Notes: generated by a model not told the origin, from the letters alone. A stretch of 64,000 nt of DNA from Pseudomonas izuensis (GCF_009861505.1 NZ_WTFT01000026.1:124001-188000); one strand, 5' to 3'. Shown: positions 41,955 through 51,361, numbered from the stretch's first letter. Numbers and translations: made by a program.

Positions 41955-42293
41955 TCACTCAATCAGTTGATCAATCAAAACGGCGTTGGTGTAGATCAAG
42001 CTGCCATCGCTCGCACGGTGTCCGACCAAATGGAACTGACCACGCTCGTGGTGCAGATAGACGCGCATTTGGCAGTCGGACAAGGGGGCGTAGTCCCCTG
42101 GCAAGGTCAAATCCAAAGTGCTCATGTCGACATCGACCATGGCTTCACGCTCATGGGTCGTCTGCAAACGTTCTTCTGCTTCTTCCAGGCGCCGATGGAG
42201 GGGGCCATCGACGTAAAAGTGAATTTCACCCGTTGGGGTGGACTTTTGGTCGGGGCTGGTTTTGCACCAGCCTTCGATGGTCAGGGCGCTCAT
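41955..42293 (-). CDS. Conserved hypothetical protein, unrecognised
   Basis: The 112-residue soluble protein MSALTIEGWCKTSPD contains TGEIHFYVDGPLHRRLEEAEERL and TLDLTLPGDYAPLSDCQMRVYLHHERGQFHLVGHR. The evenly spread conserved-looking core suggests a beta-rich fold. I do not recognise a family. I chose the ATG at 42293, preceded by GGAG; a start at 42350 has no ribosome-binding site. It converges on the CbiM-like gene and diverges from the oxidase operon. Confidence 0.65.
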   Translation of the reverse strand: MSALTIEGWCKTSPDQKSTPTGEIHFYVDGPLHRRLEEAEERLQTTHEREAMVDVDMSTLDLTLPGDYAPLSDCQMRVYLHHERGQFHLVGHRASDGSLIYTNAVLIDQLIE

Positions 42294-42590
42294 GACGAAA
42301 TCTCCGTCGCGGACTGCTGGATTCTGTGGCTCTTGTCTCTTCAATGCCATTTTTTATCTGACTATCAGGCATAGGCAGGGTTCGTCTTCTGCAGTCGCTT
42401 CTGGCCGAACTCTGCCATGCGTACTGAGTATAGCTGGCAACCGGGCCCCGCTCGCCGACCTCACGGCACAACCTGATGACACTATACTTTCACTGGCTTT
42501 GCCGCCTCGGGTGGCTTGTCTGCCCCGCCTGGACGTCAGTGGCGATGCTTGCGCATGACCAATGAGCAACAGGAATAGGATGAAGAGAAA

Positions 42591-44045
42591 ATGGCAATAG
42601 CAATTATCTTGATTCTAATCGTTATTGGCTCAGTGCTCTTTCATATACTAGCGCCTTGGCATGCAACTCCGGCAGCGTCCAACTGGGGATCAATAGACAC
42701 CACACTGTTCATTACCCTGATCATTAGCGGAATATTTTTCGTCGCCATCACGGTATTCATGGCGGTCGCTGTGATGCGTTATCGCCACAAGGAGGGATCC
42801 AGGGCGCACTACCAGCCAGAAAGTAAAAAATTGGAGTTCTGGTTAATTGTCGTTACTTCGATAGGTATTGCCGCAATGCTGGCGCCCGGTCTGGTTGTTT
42901 ACAACGATTTCATCCGGGTGCCGAAAAATGCCTATGAACTTGAAGTGATTTCCCAGCAGTGGCAGTGGGCCTATCGATTTCCCGGACAAGACGGGAAGTT
43001 GGGCAAGTCGGATGTCAAGTTTATTGATTCCACCAATCCTCTCGGCCTTGATCCCAAGGATCCTGCAGGACAGGACGATGTGCTGGTAATGAGTAATGAA
43101 GTTCGCCTTCCGCTCGATCGGCCGGTGAAAGTTCTGCTGCGCTCTAAAGACACTTTGCACGATTTCTATGTGCCGCAAATTCGCAGCAAGATGGACATGG
43201 TGCCAGGGATGGTGTCGTACTTTTGGTTTACCCCGACTAAAACCGGAAAGTATGAAGTCCTTTGTGCTGAATATTGTGGCGTCGGCCATTACAACATGCG
43301 CGGCAATATGATCGTGGAAGAACAGGACGTCTTCGATCAATGGCTAAAGGGCCAGCCGACGTTTGCGCAGACATTGGCGAGAGCGGCCAGGCCCAGTCAG
43401 GACAGCGTGCTGGAAAAAGGCCGTCAGTTGGCCGAAAAATATGGCTGCGGTGCCTGCCATAGCCAGGATGGCAGCACCAGCCTTGGCCCGGGATGGAAGG
43501 GGCTTTTCGGCCGCACTGAGCAACTGGCCGATGGCACCAGCGTGCAGGTCGATGAGGCCTACCTGAAAGAGTCGATCCTTACCCCGCAGGCCCGCCTGGT
43601 ACAGGGCTACCCGCCAGTGATGGTGGCCTATACTCTCAATGACGATGAACTGGGTGCTCTGGTCGCCCTGATCAAATCACTGGGTGTTGCGCCGCAAGCG
43701 TCGGGCACGGGTGAGGACCTTGTGGCGCAGGGACAACAGCTGGCGCAATCACTTGGCTGTCTGGCCTGCCACAGTGTCGATGGTAACAAGGGTGTCGGCC
43801 CCACCTGGCAGGGCCTGTATGGCAAGACGGAAACCCTTGCCGACGGTACGGGGATAAAGGTCGATGAAGGCTATGTAAAAGAATCGGTGCTTAATCCCGG
43901 TGCCAAAATCGTCAAGGGCTACGCACCCGTCATGCCTGCCTTTGCGCCAAGCGATAAGGAGTTGAACGCCCTGATCGCCTTTATCAAATCCAAAGCGAAT
44001 GCCGACGCTGACGCGAGCAAGGCTGAGCCAGGGAAGCAGCCGTAA
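42591..44045 (+). CDS. coxB: caa3-type cytochrome c oxidase subunit II with two cytochrome c domains
   Basis: The 484-residue protein has two N-terminal helices (about 5-22 and 38-62, the second continuing near 85-105), a CuA domain with His190, Cys225, Glu227, Cys229, His233 and Met236 (CAEYCGVGHYNM), and two C-terminal cytochrome c domains with CGACH (286-290) and CLACH (390-394) and Met ligands in GYPPVM and GYAPVM. The two cytochrome domains are clear tandem duplicates. Subunit II passes electrons to CuA. It is the first gene of a five-gene oxidase operon. Confidence 0.93.
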   Translation: MAIAIILILIVIGSVLFHILAPWHATPAASNWGSIDTTLFITLIISGIFFVAITVFMAVAVMRYRHKEGSRAHYQPESKKLEFWLIVVTSIGIAAMLAPGLVVYNDFIRVPKNAYELEVISQQWQWAYRFPGQDGKLGKSDVKFIDSTNPLGLDPKDPAGQDDVLVMSNEVRLPLDRPVKVLLRSKDTLHDFYVPQIRSKMDMVPGMVSYFWFTPTKTGKYEVLCAEYCGVGHYNMRGNMIVEEQDVFDQWLKGQPTFAQTLARAARPSQDSVLEKGRQLAEKYGCGACHSQDGSTSLGPGWKGLFGRTEQLADGTSVQVDEAYLKESILTPQARLVQGYPPVMVAYTLNDDELGALVALIKSLGVAPQASGTGEDLVAQGQQLAQSLGCLACHSVDGNKGVGPTWQGLYGKTETLADGTGIKVDEGYVKESVLNPGAKIVKGYAPVMPAFAPSDKELNALIAFIKSKANADADASKAEPGKQP

Positions 44046-44088
44046 AGCCGCCAGAAATACACTGAAACTTCGGCAGGAGGATGACGTG

Positions 44089-45864
44089 ATGGCCTATGCG
44101 GAGCAAGCCGAAACACAAGCACTGCACGAGCCCAAGAGTTTCCTGACCAAATACATCTGGAGCCAGGACCACAAGGTCATAGCCATTCAATATTCCCTGA
44201 CGGCTCTGTTCGTGGGACTTATCGCCGTGGTGCTGTCTGACTTGATGCGCATCCAGATAGGCTTCCCCGGCAGTTTGTCGTTCATGGACGCCAGTGCTTA
44301 CTATCAGGCGATGACCATGCACGGCATGATCATGGTCATTTACTTACTGACAGCCTTGTTTCTGGGGGGCTTCGGCAACTATCTGATCCCGTTGATGGTG
44401 GGCGCCCGCGACATGGTCTTCCCCTACGTCAACATGCTGAGTTACTGGTTTTACCTGGTGGCGGTATTGGTGTTGCTCGCCGGTTTCTTTGTCCCTGGCG
44501 GCCCCACCGGTTCAGGCTGGACGCTCTATCCGCCACAGTCCCTTACTCAGGGAACACCGGGCGTGGAGTGGGGCATTGTGCTGATGCTCGTTTCACTGGC
44601 GATTTTTATCGTCGCCGCCACCATGGGCGGGTTGAACTACGTCACCACGGTGCTGCAGGCACGTACGTACGGCATGACATTGTTTCGCATGCCGCTCTCC
44701 GTATGGGGCATCTTCATGGCCTCGATCATGGCCTTGCTGGCCTTCCCGGCATTGTTTGTCAGTGCGGTCATGATGCTGTTCGACAAACTATTGGGCACCA
44801 GTTTCTTTATGCCGGCGATGATCTCGCTGGGGCAACCGCTCGATCACCAGGGTGGCAGCCCGATACTGTTCCAGCATTTATTCTGGTTCTTCGGCCACCC
44901 GGAGGTCTACATCGTCGCTCTTCCCGCGTTTGGCCTGGTCTCCGACCTGATCAGCACCCATGCGCGTAAAAATATCTTCGGCTACCGAATGATGGTGTGG
45001 GCGATTATTGCGATTGGCGTACTCAGCTTTGTGGTCTGGGCGCACCATATGTATGTCAGCGGAATGAATCCGTACTTCGGCTTTTTCTTCGCTGTCACTA
45101 CTTTGATCATCGCGGTGCCAACTGCGCTGAAAGTCTACAACTGGGTGCTGACCCTGTGGCGGGGTGACATTCATTTGACCGTGCCGATGCTGTTTGCCCT
45201 GGCCTTTATCGTTACCTTTCTGGTGGGGGGGCTGACGGGGTTGTTTCTCGGCAATGTGATTGTGGATATTCCGCTCTCGGACACCTACTTTGTCGTCGCC
45301 CATTTTCATATGGTCATGGGTGTCGCGCCAGTATTGGTGGTGTTCGGCGGTATTTATCATTGGTTCCCGAAAATCACCGGGCGCATGTACAACGACATCC
45401 TGGGCAAGTTGCATTTCTGGATAACTTTCCTGGGCACCTACGCCATCTTCTTTCCCATGCACTATCTGGGCTTCCAGGGCATGCCTCGGCGGTACTACGC
45501 CTATGACAACTACGCGTTCATTCCGCAATCAGCGCACGATTTGAATGCCTTCATTACGGTGGTCGCATTGATTGTTGGCGTTTCCCAGTTACTGTTCGTG
45601 TTCAACATGGCCTGGAGCGTATTCAAGGGCAAACCCGCTGGCAGTAATCCCTGGGGCGCGGCGAGCCTGGAATGGCAAACACCGGACACCCCGCCCAAGC
45701 ACGGGAACTGGGGAGAGAAGCTGCCGGTTGTGCATCGCTGGGCCTATGACTACAGCGTGCCGGGGATAGAGCAGGATTTCGTGCCGCAAACGGTTTCCGC
45801 CGAGGAGTTGGAGCAACTGCGACAACACAGTGCCCAAACCAAAATAGCGGACGTTAAAACATGA
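44089..45864 (+). CDS. ctaD: Cytochrome c oxidase subunit I
   Basis: The 591-residue catalytic subunit has the heme a ligands His78 (MHGMIM) and His407, the heme a3 ligand His405 (AHFHMVM), and the CuB site His270, His319, His320 with the cross-linked Tyr274 (GHPEVY). D-channel residues Asp108 and Glu272 and the K-channel Lys348 are present, so it is a type A1 oxidase that should pump protons. The start at 44089 has AGGAGG 8 bases upstream. An upstream in-frame extension overlaps coxB and is not used. Confidence 0.95.
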   Translation: MAYAEQAETQALHEPKSFLTKYIWSQDHKVIAIQYSLTALFVGLIAVVLSDLMRIQIGFPGSLSFMDASAYYQAMTMHGMIMVIYLLTALFLGGFGNYLIPLMVGARDMVFPYVNMLSYWFYLVAVLVLLAGFFVPGGPTGSGWTLYPPQSLTQGTPGVEWGIVLMLVSLAIFIVAATMGGLNYVTTVLQARTYGMTLFRMPLSVWGIFMASIMALLAFPALFVSAVMMLFDKLLGTSFFMPAMISLGQPLDHQGGSPILFQHLFWFFGHPEVYIVALPAFGLVSDLISTHARKNIFGYRMMVWAIIAIGVLSFVVWAHHMYVSGMNPYFGFFFAVTTLIIAVPTALKVYNWVLTLWRGDIHLTVPMLFALAFIVTFLVGGLTGLFLGNVIVDIPLSDTYFVVAHFHMVMGVAPVLVVFGGIYHWFPKITGRMYNDILGKLHFWITFLGTYAIFFPMHYLGFQGMPRRYYAYDNYAFIPQSAHDLNAFITVVALIVGVSQLLFVFNMAWSVFKGKPAGSNPWGAASLEWQTPDTPPKHGNWGEKLPVVHRWAYDYSVPGIEQDFVPQTVSAEELEQLRQHSAQTKIADVKT

Positions 45865-46553
45865 ACAGGTTGTTTTTGAGAAACGCCGACGGTGCTGACC
45901 CCGGTGGCAGCTGGAATCGTGGTCCTGAAGGGACCCGGGCCACCGAGGGGGCCGACAGGAGCCAAATCGCCAAGACAGGCCTGCGCTTGTTTTTGGCCGT
46001 CGTGAGTTCGTTGTTTTTTCTCTTCCTGATTGCCTTTCTCGCCCGCTCGCAAATGGCTGACTGGTTGCCCCTGACAGAGCCCTTGGCGCCGTTGGCCAAT
46101 CCATGGCAACTCTGGGTGAATTCGGTTTTTCTGGTGTGCAGCTGCATCGCATTGCAGTGGTCGCGGATGGCTGTTCGGCAGGCTCGACCGGGTCCGACTG
46201 TGATGGGCTTTGCATTGGGTGGCGTATTCGCCATTGCCTTTCTGGCGGGGCAGCTTTGGGTCTGGCAGCAGTTTGTCGCCTGGGGCTACTTTGTCGCCAG
46301 TAACCCGGCCAACAGTTTCTTCTATCTGTTGACCGGCATGCATGGGCTCCACCTCCTGGGCGGTTTGATTGCCTGGGCCTGGATCGGCGCCAAACTCCTG
46401 CATCACGTGCCGCTACCGCAACTGCGCACTAGCGTGGAGCTCTGTGCCATCTATTGGCATTACCTGTTGGGTCTCTGGTTTGTGCTATTCGCGCTACTGA
46501 CCAGCACGCCAGACACTTATGAAGCCATCGCCAGATTCTGCGGCCTGAGGTAA
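45861..46553 (+). CDS. Cytochrome c oxidase subunit III-type protein, first copy
   Basis: The 230-residue membrane protein has a hydrophilic, Gly-rich N-terminus (about 1-35) and five helices with a subunit III-like end GMHGLHLLGGLIAWAW...SVELCAIYWHYLLGLWFVLFALL. It overlaps ctaD by four bases. It is more divergent than the next gene, which is also a subunit III. In related operons the two form the subunit III part of a caa3-like complex. Confidence 0.85.
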   Translation: MNRLFLRNADGADPGGSWNRGPEGTRATEGADRSQIAKTGLRLFLAVVSSLFFLFLIAFLARSQMADWLPLTEPLAPLANPWQLWVNSVFLVCSCIALQWSRMAVRQARPGPTVMGFALGGVFAIAFLAGQLWVWQQFVAWGYFVASNPANSFFYLLTGMHGLHLLGGLIAWAWIGAKLLHHVPLPQLRTSVELCAIYWHYLLGLWFVLFALLTSTPDTYEAIARFCGLR

Positions 46554-46559
46554 CAAGCC

Positions 46560-47273
46560 ATGGCATCGCATCCACAAGCCCCGGTCGATTCCGGCTCATC
46601 CAATCCAGCAGGTTCGCCGCCTGTACCGGGATGGGAGGGCATCGCCAGCGACTGGTCCTCGGATAAAGACGCTTTCAAGCAGGTCCCCTGGGGCAAGGCG
46701 ATGATGTGGATATTCCTGCTCAGCGATACGTTCATCTTCACGTGTTTTCTAACCGGCTACATGTCGGTACGCATGACCATCACCGACCTCTGGCCCAATC
46801 CCAGTGAAGTGTTTGCATTGACGATTGGCGGCAGGGAAATCCCGCTTATTCTGATCGCCATCATGACTTTTGTGCTGATCAGTAGCAGCGGCACGATGGC
46901 CATGGCCGTTAATTTCGCTTATCGCCATGATCGTGTGAAAACCACGGTGCTGATGCTGGCGACCGCTGCCTTGGGTGTGACTTTCGTCGGCATGCAGGCC
47001 TTTGAATGGAGCAAGCTCATCGCAGAAGGGGTGCGTCCCTGGGGAAACCCGATGGGGGCGGCGCAATTTGGTGCCAGCTTCTTCATGATTACCGGTTTTC
47101 ATGGACTGCATGTGTCAATCGGCGCCATCTACCTCAGCATTGTGGCGATGAAAGTATTGCGGGGAGATTATGAGCGCTCCGGTAACTATCAGAACGTCGA
47201 GATAGCCGGGCTTTACTGGCACTTCGTGGATTTGGTGTGGGTGTTTATTTTTGCTTTCTTCTATTTGTGGTAG
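46560..47273 (+). CDS. ctaE: Cytochrome c oxidase subunit III, second copy
   Basis: The 237-residue protein has five to six helices with the classical subunit III features FLLSDTFIFTCFLTGYMSVR, GMQAFEWSKLI and ITGFHGLHVSIGAIYL...YWHFVDLVWVFIFAFFYLW. Glu in the helix FEWSKL fits the conserved lipid-facing site. It begins seven bases after the first subunit III gene and precedes the subunit IV gene. Confidence 0.9.
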   Translation: MASHPQAPVDSGSSNPAGSPPVPGWEGIASDWSSDKDAFKQVPWGKAMMWIFLLSDTFIFTCFLTGYMSVRMTITDLWPNPSEVFALTIGGREIPLILIAIMTFVLISSSGTMAMAVNFAYRHDRVKTTVLMLATAALGVTFVGMQAFEWSKLIAEGVRPWGNPMGAAQFGASFFMITGFHGLHVSIGAIYLSIVAMKVLRGDYERSGNYQNVEIAGLYWHFVDLVWVFIFAFFYLW

Positions 47274-47283
47274 AGGAGCGCGG

Positions 47284-47610
47284 ATGATGGCGCATGCCCA
47301 AGGTCAACAGCATCCAATCAGTTTGTACCTCAAAATCTGGGGGCTTTTATTTGTCCTCAGTACGATGTCGTATCTTGTCGACTATTTCCATTTCCACGGC
47401 TATCTCAGGTGGGCCCTGATTATCACTTTCATGTTGCTGAAGGCAGGTTTGATTGTCTCCATCTTCATGCATATGGCCTGGGAGCGATTGGCCCTGGTTT
47501 ACGCCATATTGATGCCACCGTTGTGTTTACTGGTGCTCGTCGGATTGATGGCCACCGAGGCGGACTACGTGTTCCTCAGCCGGGTCATTTTTTTCGGCCA
47601 AGGCCAATAG
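47284..47610 (+). CDS. Cytochrome c oxidase subunit IV
   Basis: The 108-residue protein has three hydrophobic helices (about 12-30, 40-60, 70-95) and the subunit IV-type core LYLKIWGLLFVLSTMSYLVDYFHFHGYLRW and LKAGLIVSIFMHMAWE. It closes the oxidase operon. I chose the ATG at 47284, preceded by GAGGAG; the adjacent ATG at 47287 is an alternative. No assembly genes such as ctaA, ctaB or cox11 follow. Confidence 0.85.
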   Translation: MMAHAQGQQHPISLYLKIWGLLFVLSTMSYLVDYFHFHGYLRWALIITFMLLKAGLIVSIFMHMAWERLALVYAILMPPLCLLVLVGLMATEADYVFLSRVIFFGQGQ

Positions 47611-47665
47611 CAACGTCTGGATGGCCGTAAGCCTCCAGGCGCTGCCTCGCAATCAATAATGGGTT

Positions 47666-48220
47666 TTAAATCGTTCGCTTGAACTGATGCCATCTGTGCA
47701 GCCAGGCGACTGTCCAGTGGGGGGCGGCCGTACCCGTGCCGGCAATGGTCAGTTTTGGATGATGTTCGATGACCTGTTCCAATACCGATTCCTGATTGGG
47801 CTCGACATCCACGAAGAAGACATGTTTGCCCGCTTCCACCATCTGTTTGAAGTTGCGGAAGTGAGCGTTTGGCACCTGGATACCAAAGAATCCGCCTTCC
47901 CAGATGCAGAAGCCCAGTACAACGACGGCAAGGAAGATAAAAGGCACCCAGCCGGCGGCAGTTTCGTGCAAGCCCAGCCAATAGGCGCCACCGAGGATCA
48001 GCGCTGCCAGTGGCACACCGACCACCGCACCAATCTCGCCAGAGTGAACGACATCTTGTTTCATCAGCGAGTTAACTTCGTGGAGATGATGTTCTTCAAC
48101 ATCAGCAACTTTTTCACTGAGAACATGAATTTGTTCGGTGTTGATGCCGTTGGCTTCCAGTTCATTTTCAACGGCTTCAAGATCGTCGAGATTGTCACTG
48201 ATGTAATAGTGCCGATTCAT
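47666..48220 (-). CDS. Membrane protein of unknown function next to the oxidase operon
   Basis: The 184-residue protein begins MNRHYYISDNLDDLEAVENELEANGINTEQIHVLSEK, a ferredoxin-like alpha-beta segment as in YflT/general stress-type proteins, followed by two membrane helices (about 62-105) and a second soluble segment with FKQMVEAGKHVFFVDVEPNQESVLEQVIEHHP. It resembles proteins described as YflT-like, but I cannot name a function. The ATG at 48220 is supported by AGGAGG; longer upstream frames are not coding-like. It converges on the oxidase operon. Confidence 0.75.
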   Translation of the reverse strand: MNRHYYISDNLDDLEAVENELEANGINTEQIHVLSEKVADVEEHHLHEVNSLMKQDVVHSGEIGAVVGVPLAALILGGAYWLGLHETAAGWVPFIFLAVVVLGFCIWEGGFFGIQVPNAHFRNFKQMVEAGKHVFFVDVEPNQESVLEQVIEHHPKLTIAGTGTAAPHWTVAWLHRWHQFKRTI

Positions 48221-48341
48221 GCCACACCTCCTATCTCTTGTTGTTGCTGTAGACCTCCTCTGTCCGGCAGCTTTTAACTGAGATTTACCTTCGGTATCGG
48301 TGCCCGCGGGGAACGTTGTGTTCTTGCTGCAACCCGAAAGA

Positions 48342-48350
48342 AGTATAGCA
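48342..48350 (-). promoter_or_regulatory. Extended -10 candidate for the gene at 48220
   Basis: On the minus strand TGCTATACT forms an extended -10 element, 122 bases before the ATG. No good -35 is seen. Confidence 0.4.
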
Positions 48351-48452
48351 CTCGCCATCAGGCGGCTATTTGGAGGGCCAAGAGGCGGGAACGATATAAA
48401 AGCCGGCACAGTTCATCGAATTCCGACACACATTGTGCCGGACTGATCGGAA

Positions 48453-48653
48453 TCAGTGACGCGGGTCGAAATCGCCGCTGAACAACTCGTCCTCGGCATC
48501 AGGGGGCACCGGAATCTTGTGCTCTTCCGAGGCCCATGCACCCAGGTCGATCAGTTTGCAACGGTCGGAGCAGAACGGCCGATATTTGCTCTCGGGGCTC
48601 CATTCGACAGGGGCGCCGCAGGTTGGACATTCGACGGTCGGGATCTGGCTCAT
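48453..48653 (-). CDS. yacG: DNA gyrase inhibitor YacG
   Basis: The 66-residue zinc protein has the four-Cys site CPTCG (9-13) and CSDRCKLIDLGAWASEEHKIP, the YacG signature. YacG binds GyrB and blocks its DNA binding. Its start overlaps the coaE stop by four bases, and it is the last gene of pilB-pilC-pilD-coaE-yacG, a usual order in pseudomonads. Confidence 0.95.
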   Translation of the reverse strand: MSQIPTVECPTCGAPVEWSPESKYRPFCSDRCKLIDLGAWASEEHKIPVPPDAEDELFSGDFDPRH

Positions 48654-49273
48654 GACTGGCCTCCACGCAAAGTAAGGTAAAAGTGATGCAGGCGTTCGAC
48701 CTCGCTGTGCAGCCAGGCAAGGTCGCGATCGTTGACCACTACCTCGTTGGCGTGGCTGACGCGATCCTGGCGGCTGGATTGGGCCTTGAGGATCGCCTGG
48801 ACCTGCTGTTCGCTGGTCTGGTCACGCTGCAGGGTGCGTTCGATCTGTAGCTGTTCGGGGGCATCGATCACCAGCACCCGCTGGGTCATGGCGTACTGGC
48901 CGGACTCGATCAGCAGCGGCGAAACCAGAATCGCGTAAGGTGATTTTGCCAGTGCCAGATGATGAGCGATTTCCTCACCGATCAGCGGATGCAGCAAAGC
49001 TTCCAGCCAGCGGCGTTCATCCGGCACTTCGAAGATCAGTTTGCGCAGGGCCGCGCGATCCAGCTGTCCGTCGGCCTGCAATACGCCGGGGCCGAAGTGT
49101 TCGGCGATCTTTGCCAGCGCCGGCCGGCCCGGCTCGACGACCCAGCGCGCGGCATGGTCGGCATCGACCACGTGCACGCCGAGGTCGATGAAGTGTTGAG
49201 CCGCCGCACTTTTGCCGCTGCCGATACCGCCGGTCAGGCCGAGAATCCAGGGTTTTTCCACAGGGGTATTCAT
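48650..49273 (-). CDS. coaE: Dephospho-CoA kinase
   Basis: The 207-residue kinase has Walker A GLTGGIGSGKS near residue 12-22 and VVDADHAARWVV, a CoaE signature. It phosphorylates dephospho-CoA in the last step of coenzyme A synthesis. The ATG at 49273 overlaps the pilD stop by four bases; a long upstream in-frame frame lies inside pilD and is a shadow. It links pilus and CoA genes in one unit. Confidence 0.95.
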   Translation of the reverse strand: MNTPVEKPWILGLTGGIGSGKSAAAQHFIDLGVHVVDADHAARWVVEPGRPALAKIAEHFGPGVLQADGQLDRAALRKLIFEVPDERRWLEALLHPLIGEEIAHHLALAKSPYAILVSPLLIESGQYAMTQRVLVIDAPEQLQIERTLQRDQTSEQQVQAILKAQSSRQDRVSHANEVVVNDRDLAWLHSEVERLHHFYLTLRGGQS

Positions 49274-50142
49274 TTCAAACCGACAAACTGCCAATAGAGG
49301 TCGGTTATTTGACCACCCCAGAGCAAGGCAATCCAGCCGGCAATCGCCAGATAGGGGCCGAAGGGGATCGGTGTCGAAGTTTTTGCCCGGCGCAGTCGCA
49401 GGTAAATCACACCGATAATGGCTCCTACAAGGGATGAGAGCAGGATGGTCAGCGGCAGAATCTGCCAGCCGCCCCAGGCGCCGAACATCGCCAGCAGCTT
49501 GAAGTCGCCGTGGCCCATGCCGTCCTTGCCGGTGATCAGCTTGAACAGCCAGAACACCGACCACAGCGCCAGGTAACCGGCAATGGCGCCCCACATCGCG
49601 TCATGTAGTGGCACGAACAGGCCGAGGCTGTTGACGATCAACCCCAGCCACATCAGCGGCAGCACCAACATGTCCGGCAGCAGCTGATGCTCGGCATCGA
49701 TCAGACTCATGGTCAACAAGCCCCAGGTCAGGAGCAACGTCATGCAGGCTTGCCAGCCGAAACCGAAGTGCCAGGCTATGAACGCCGACAACAGACCGCA
49801 GGCCAGTTCAGTCAGCGGATAGCGTTTGCTGATCGGCATGGTACAAGCCGAGCAGCGCCCACGCAGAAATACAAAACTGAGCACGGGAACGTTTTCCCAG
49901 GCACGAATCCGATGGCCGCAGCGTGGGCACTGGGAGTGGGGCAGCAGCAGGTTGTAGGTGGGCTGCGGCGTTTCCCCGGGCAGGCCGAGGATCTCATGGG
50001 CTTGTACGCGCCATTCGCGCTGGAGCATTTTTGGAAGGCGCCAGATCACCACGTTGAGAAAGCTGCCGACCAGCAAGCCCATCAGCCCGGCGATGACGAC
50101 GAAAGCCAGGGGGAAGTGAGTCAGAATTTCGTTCAAGGGCAT
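49270..50142 (-). CDS. pilD: Prepilin peptidase / N-methyltransferase PilD
   Basis: The 290-residue membrane protein has the zinc-binding tetracysteine (CPRCGHRI...CSACTM, about 72-100) of bifunctional PilD and the two catalytic aspartates in MSLIDAEHQLLPD and GKDGMGHGDFKLLAMFGAWGG. It cleaves leaders of PilA, of the minor pilins in this window and of type II secretion pseudopilins, and methylates the new N-terminus. I chose the ATG at 50142, one base before the pilC stop. Confidence 0.95.
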   Translation of the reverse strand: MPLNEILTHFPLAFVVIAGLMGLLVGSFLNVVIWRLPKMLQREWRVQAHEILGLPGETPQPTYNLLLPHSQCPRCGHRIRAWENVPVLSFVFLRGRCSACTMPISKRYPLTELACGLLSAFIAWHFGFGWQACMTLLLTWGLLTMSLIDAEHQLLPDMLVLPLMWLGLIVNSLGLFVPLHDAMWGAIAGYLALWSVFWLFKLITGKDGMGHGDFKLLAMFGAWGGWQILPLTILLSSLVGAIIGVIYLRLRRAKTSTPIPFGPYLAIAGWIALLWGGQITDLYWQFVGLK

Positions 50143-50143
50143 G

Positions 50144-51361
50144 TCAGATCGCTGAGCCGAGTTGGAAGATGGGCAAGTACATCGCGACCACCAGGCCGCC
50201 GACGATAACACCCAAAACCACCATGATGAACGGTTCCATCAGGCTGGTGAGGTTATCGACCATATTGTCTACCTCGTCTTCATAGAAACCCGCGACCTTG
50301 TCGAGCATGGCGTCCAGTGCGCCGGACTCTTCGCCGATGGCGGTCATCTGGATGGCCATGTTCGGAAAAATGCCGGAAGTGCGCATGGAAAAATTCAACT
50401 GCATCCCCGTCGAAACGTCCTGCTTGATGCGCAGCACCGCGCGCTTGAACACGATGTTGCCGGTGGCGCCGGCCACCGACTCCAGGGCTTCCACCAAGGG
50501 GACACCGGCGGCGAAGGTGGTCGACAGGGTGCGGGCAAAACGAGCCACGGCCGATTTATACATCAGCGTCCCCACCAGCGGCAGCTTCAGCAGCCAGGCG
50601 TCGGTTCGATCGCGAAAGCCTTGTGACGTCCTGAAAGCATGGCGTGCGCCCAGGATCGTTGCGATCAGCGCACCGAGCATCATCCACCAGCCGTCCTGCA
50701 TGAACCGCGACAGGCCAATGACCATCACGGTAAAGGCAGGCAATTGGGCACCAAACCCTTCGAACACCGATTGGAACTGCGGCACTACTTTGACCAGCAG
50801 GATCGCGGTCACGACCATGGCGACACACACAACCACCAGTGGGTAGGTCATGGCTTTCCTGATCTTGGCCTTGAGGCTTTCGCTCTTTTCCTTGTAGGTC
50901 GCCACCCGCTCCAACAGGGTATCCAGGGCGCCGGCCTGCTCACCGGCATCCACCAGATTGCAGTACAGCTCATCGAAATACCGGGGTTTCTTGCGCAGGG
51001 CGGCGGCGAAACTGTTGCCTGCCGCGACTTCCTGTTTGACCTCGTCCACGAGGGTGCGCATGGCCGGGTTATCGAAGCCTTCGGCAATAATGTCGAACGA
51101 CTGCAACAGCGGTACGCCGGCTTTCATCATGGTCGCCATCTGGCGCGTGAACAAGGCGATGTCCTGGGCCTGGATGCGCTTGCCCATGTTGAACAGCGAG
51201 ACGGTTTTCTTGCGAACCTTGCCGGGGTTGATGCCTTGTTTACGCAGTTGCGCCTTGATCAGTGCCGGGTTCTGCCCGCTTAACTCGCCGGTGACTTTCG
51301 TGCCTTTGCGGTCGGTGCCTTCCCAGGCGTAAATGCTGATTTTCGCTGCTTTGACCGCCAT
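50144..51361 (-). CDS. pilC: Type IV pilus inner membrane platform protein PilC
   Basis: The 405-residue protein has two GspF/PilC domains (about 70-195 and 275-395) with FTRQMATMMKAGVPLLQSFDI and FARTLSTTFAAGVPLVEALES and three membrane helices (about 170-190, 218-240, 375-400). It couples the PilB motor to pilin assembly. It starts two bases after the pilB stop. Confidence 0.95.
   Translation of the reverse strand: MAVKAAKISIYAWEGTDRKGTKVTGELSGQNPALIKAQLRKQGINPGKVRKKTVSLFNMGKRIQAQDIALFTRQMATMMKAGVPLLQSFDIIAEGFDNPAMRTLVDEVKQEVAAGNSFAAALRKKPRYFDELYCNLVDAGEQAGALDTLLERVATYKEKSESLKAKIRKAMTYPLVVVCVAMVVTAILLVKVVPQFQSVFEGFGAQLPAFTVMVIGLSRFMQDGWWMMLGALIATILGARHAFRTSQGFRDRTDAWLLKLPLVGTLMYKSAVARFARTLSTTFAAGVPLVEALESVAGATGNIVFKRAVLRIKQDVSTGMQLNFSMRTSGIFPNMAIQMTAIGEESGALDAMLDKVAGFYEDEVDNMVDNLTSLMEPFIMVVLGVIVGGLVVAMYLPIFQLGSAI

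Noticed and set aside
43999..44088. Longer start for subunit I (30 codons upstream)
   Set aside because: The extension overlaps coxB and lacks a ribosome-binding site, while AGGAGG stands just before 44089.
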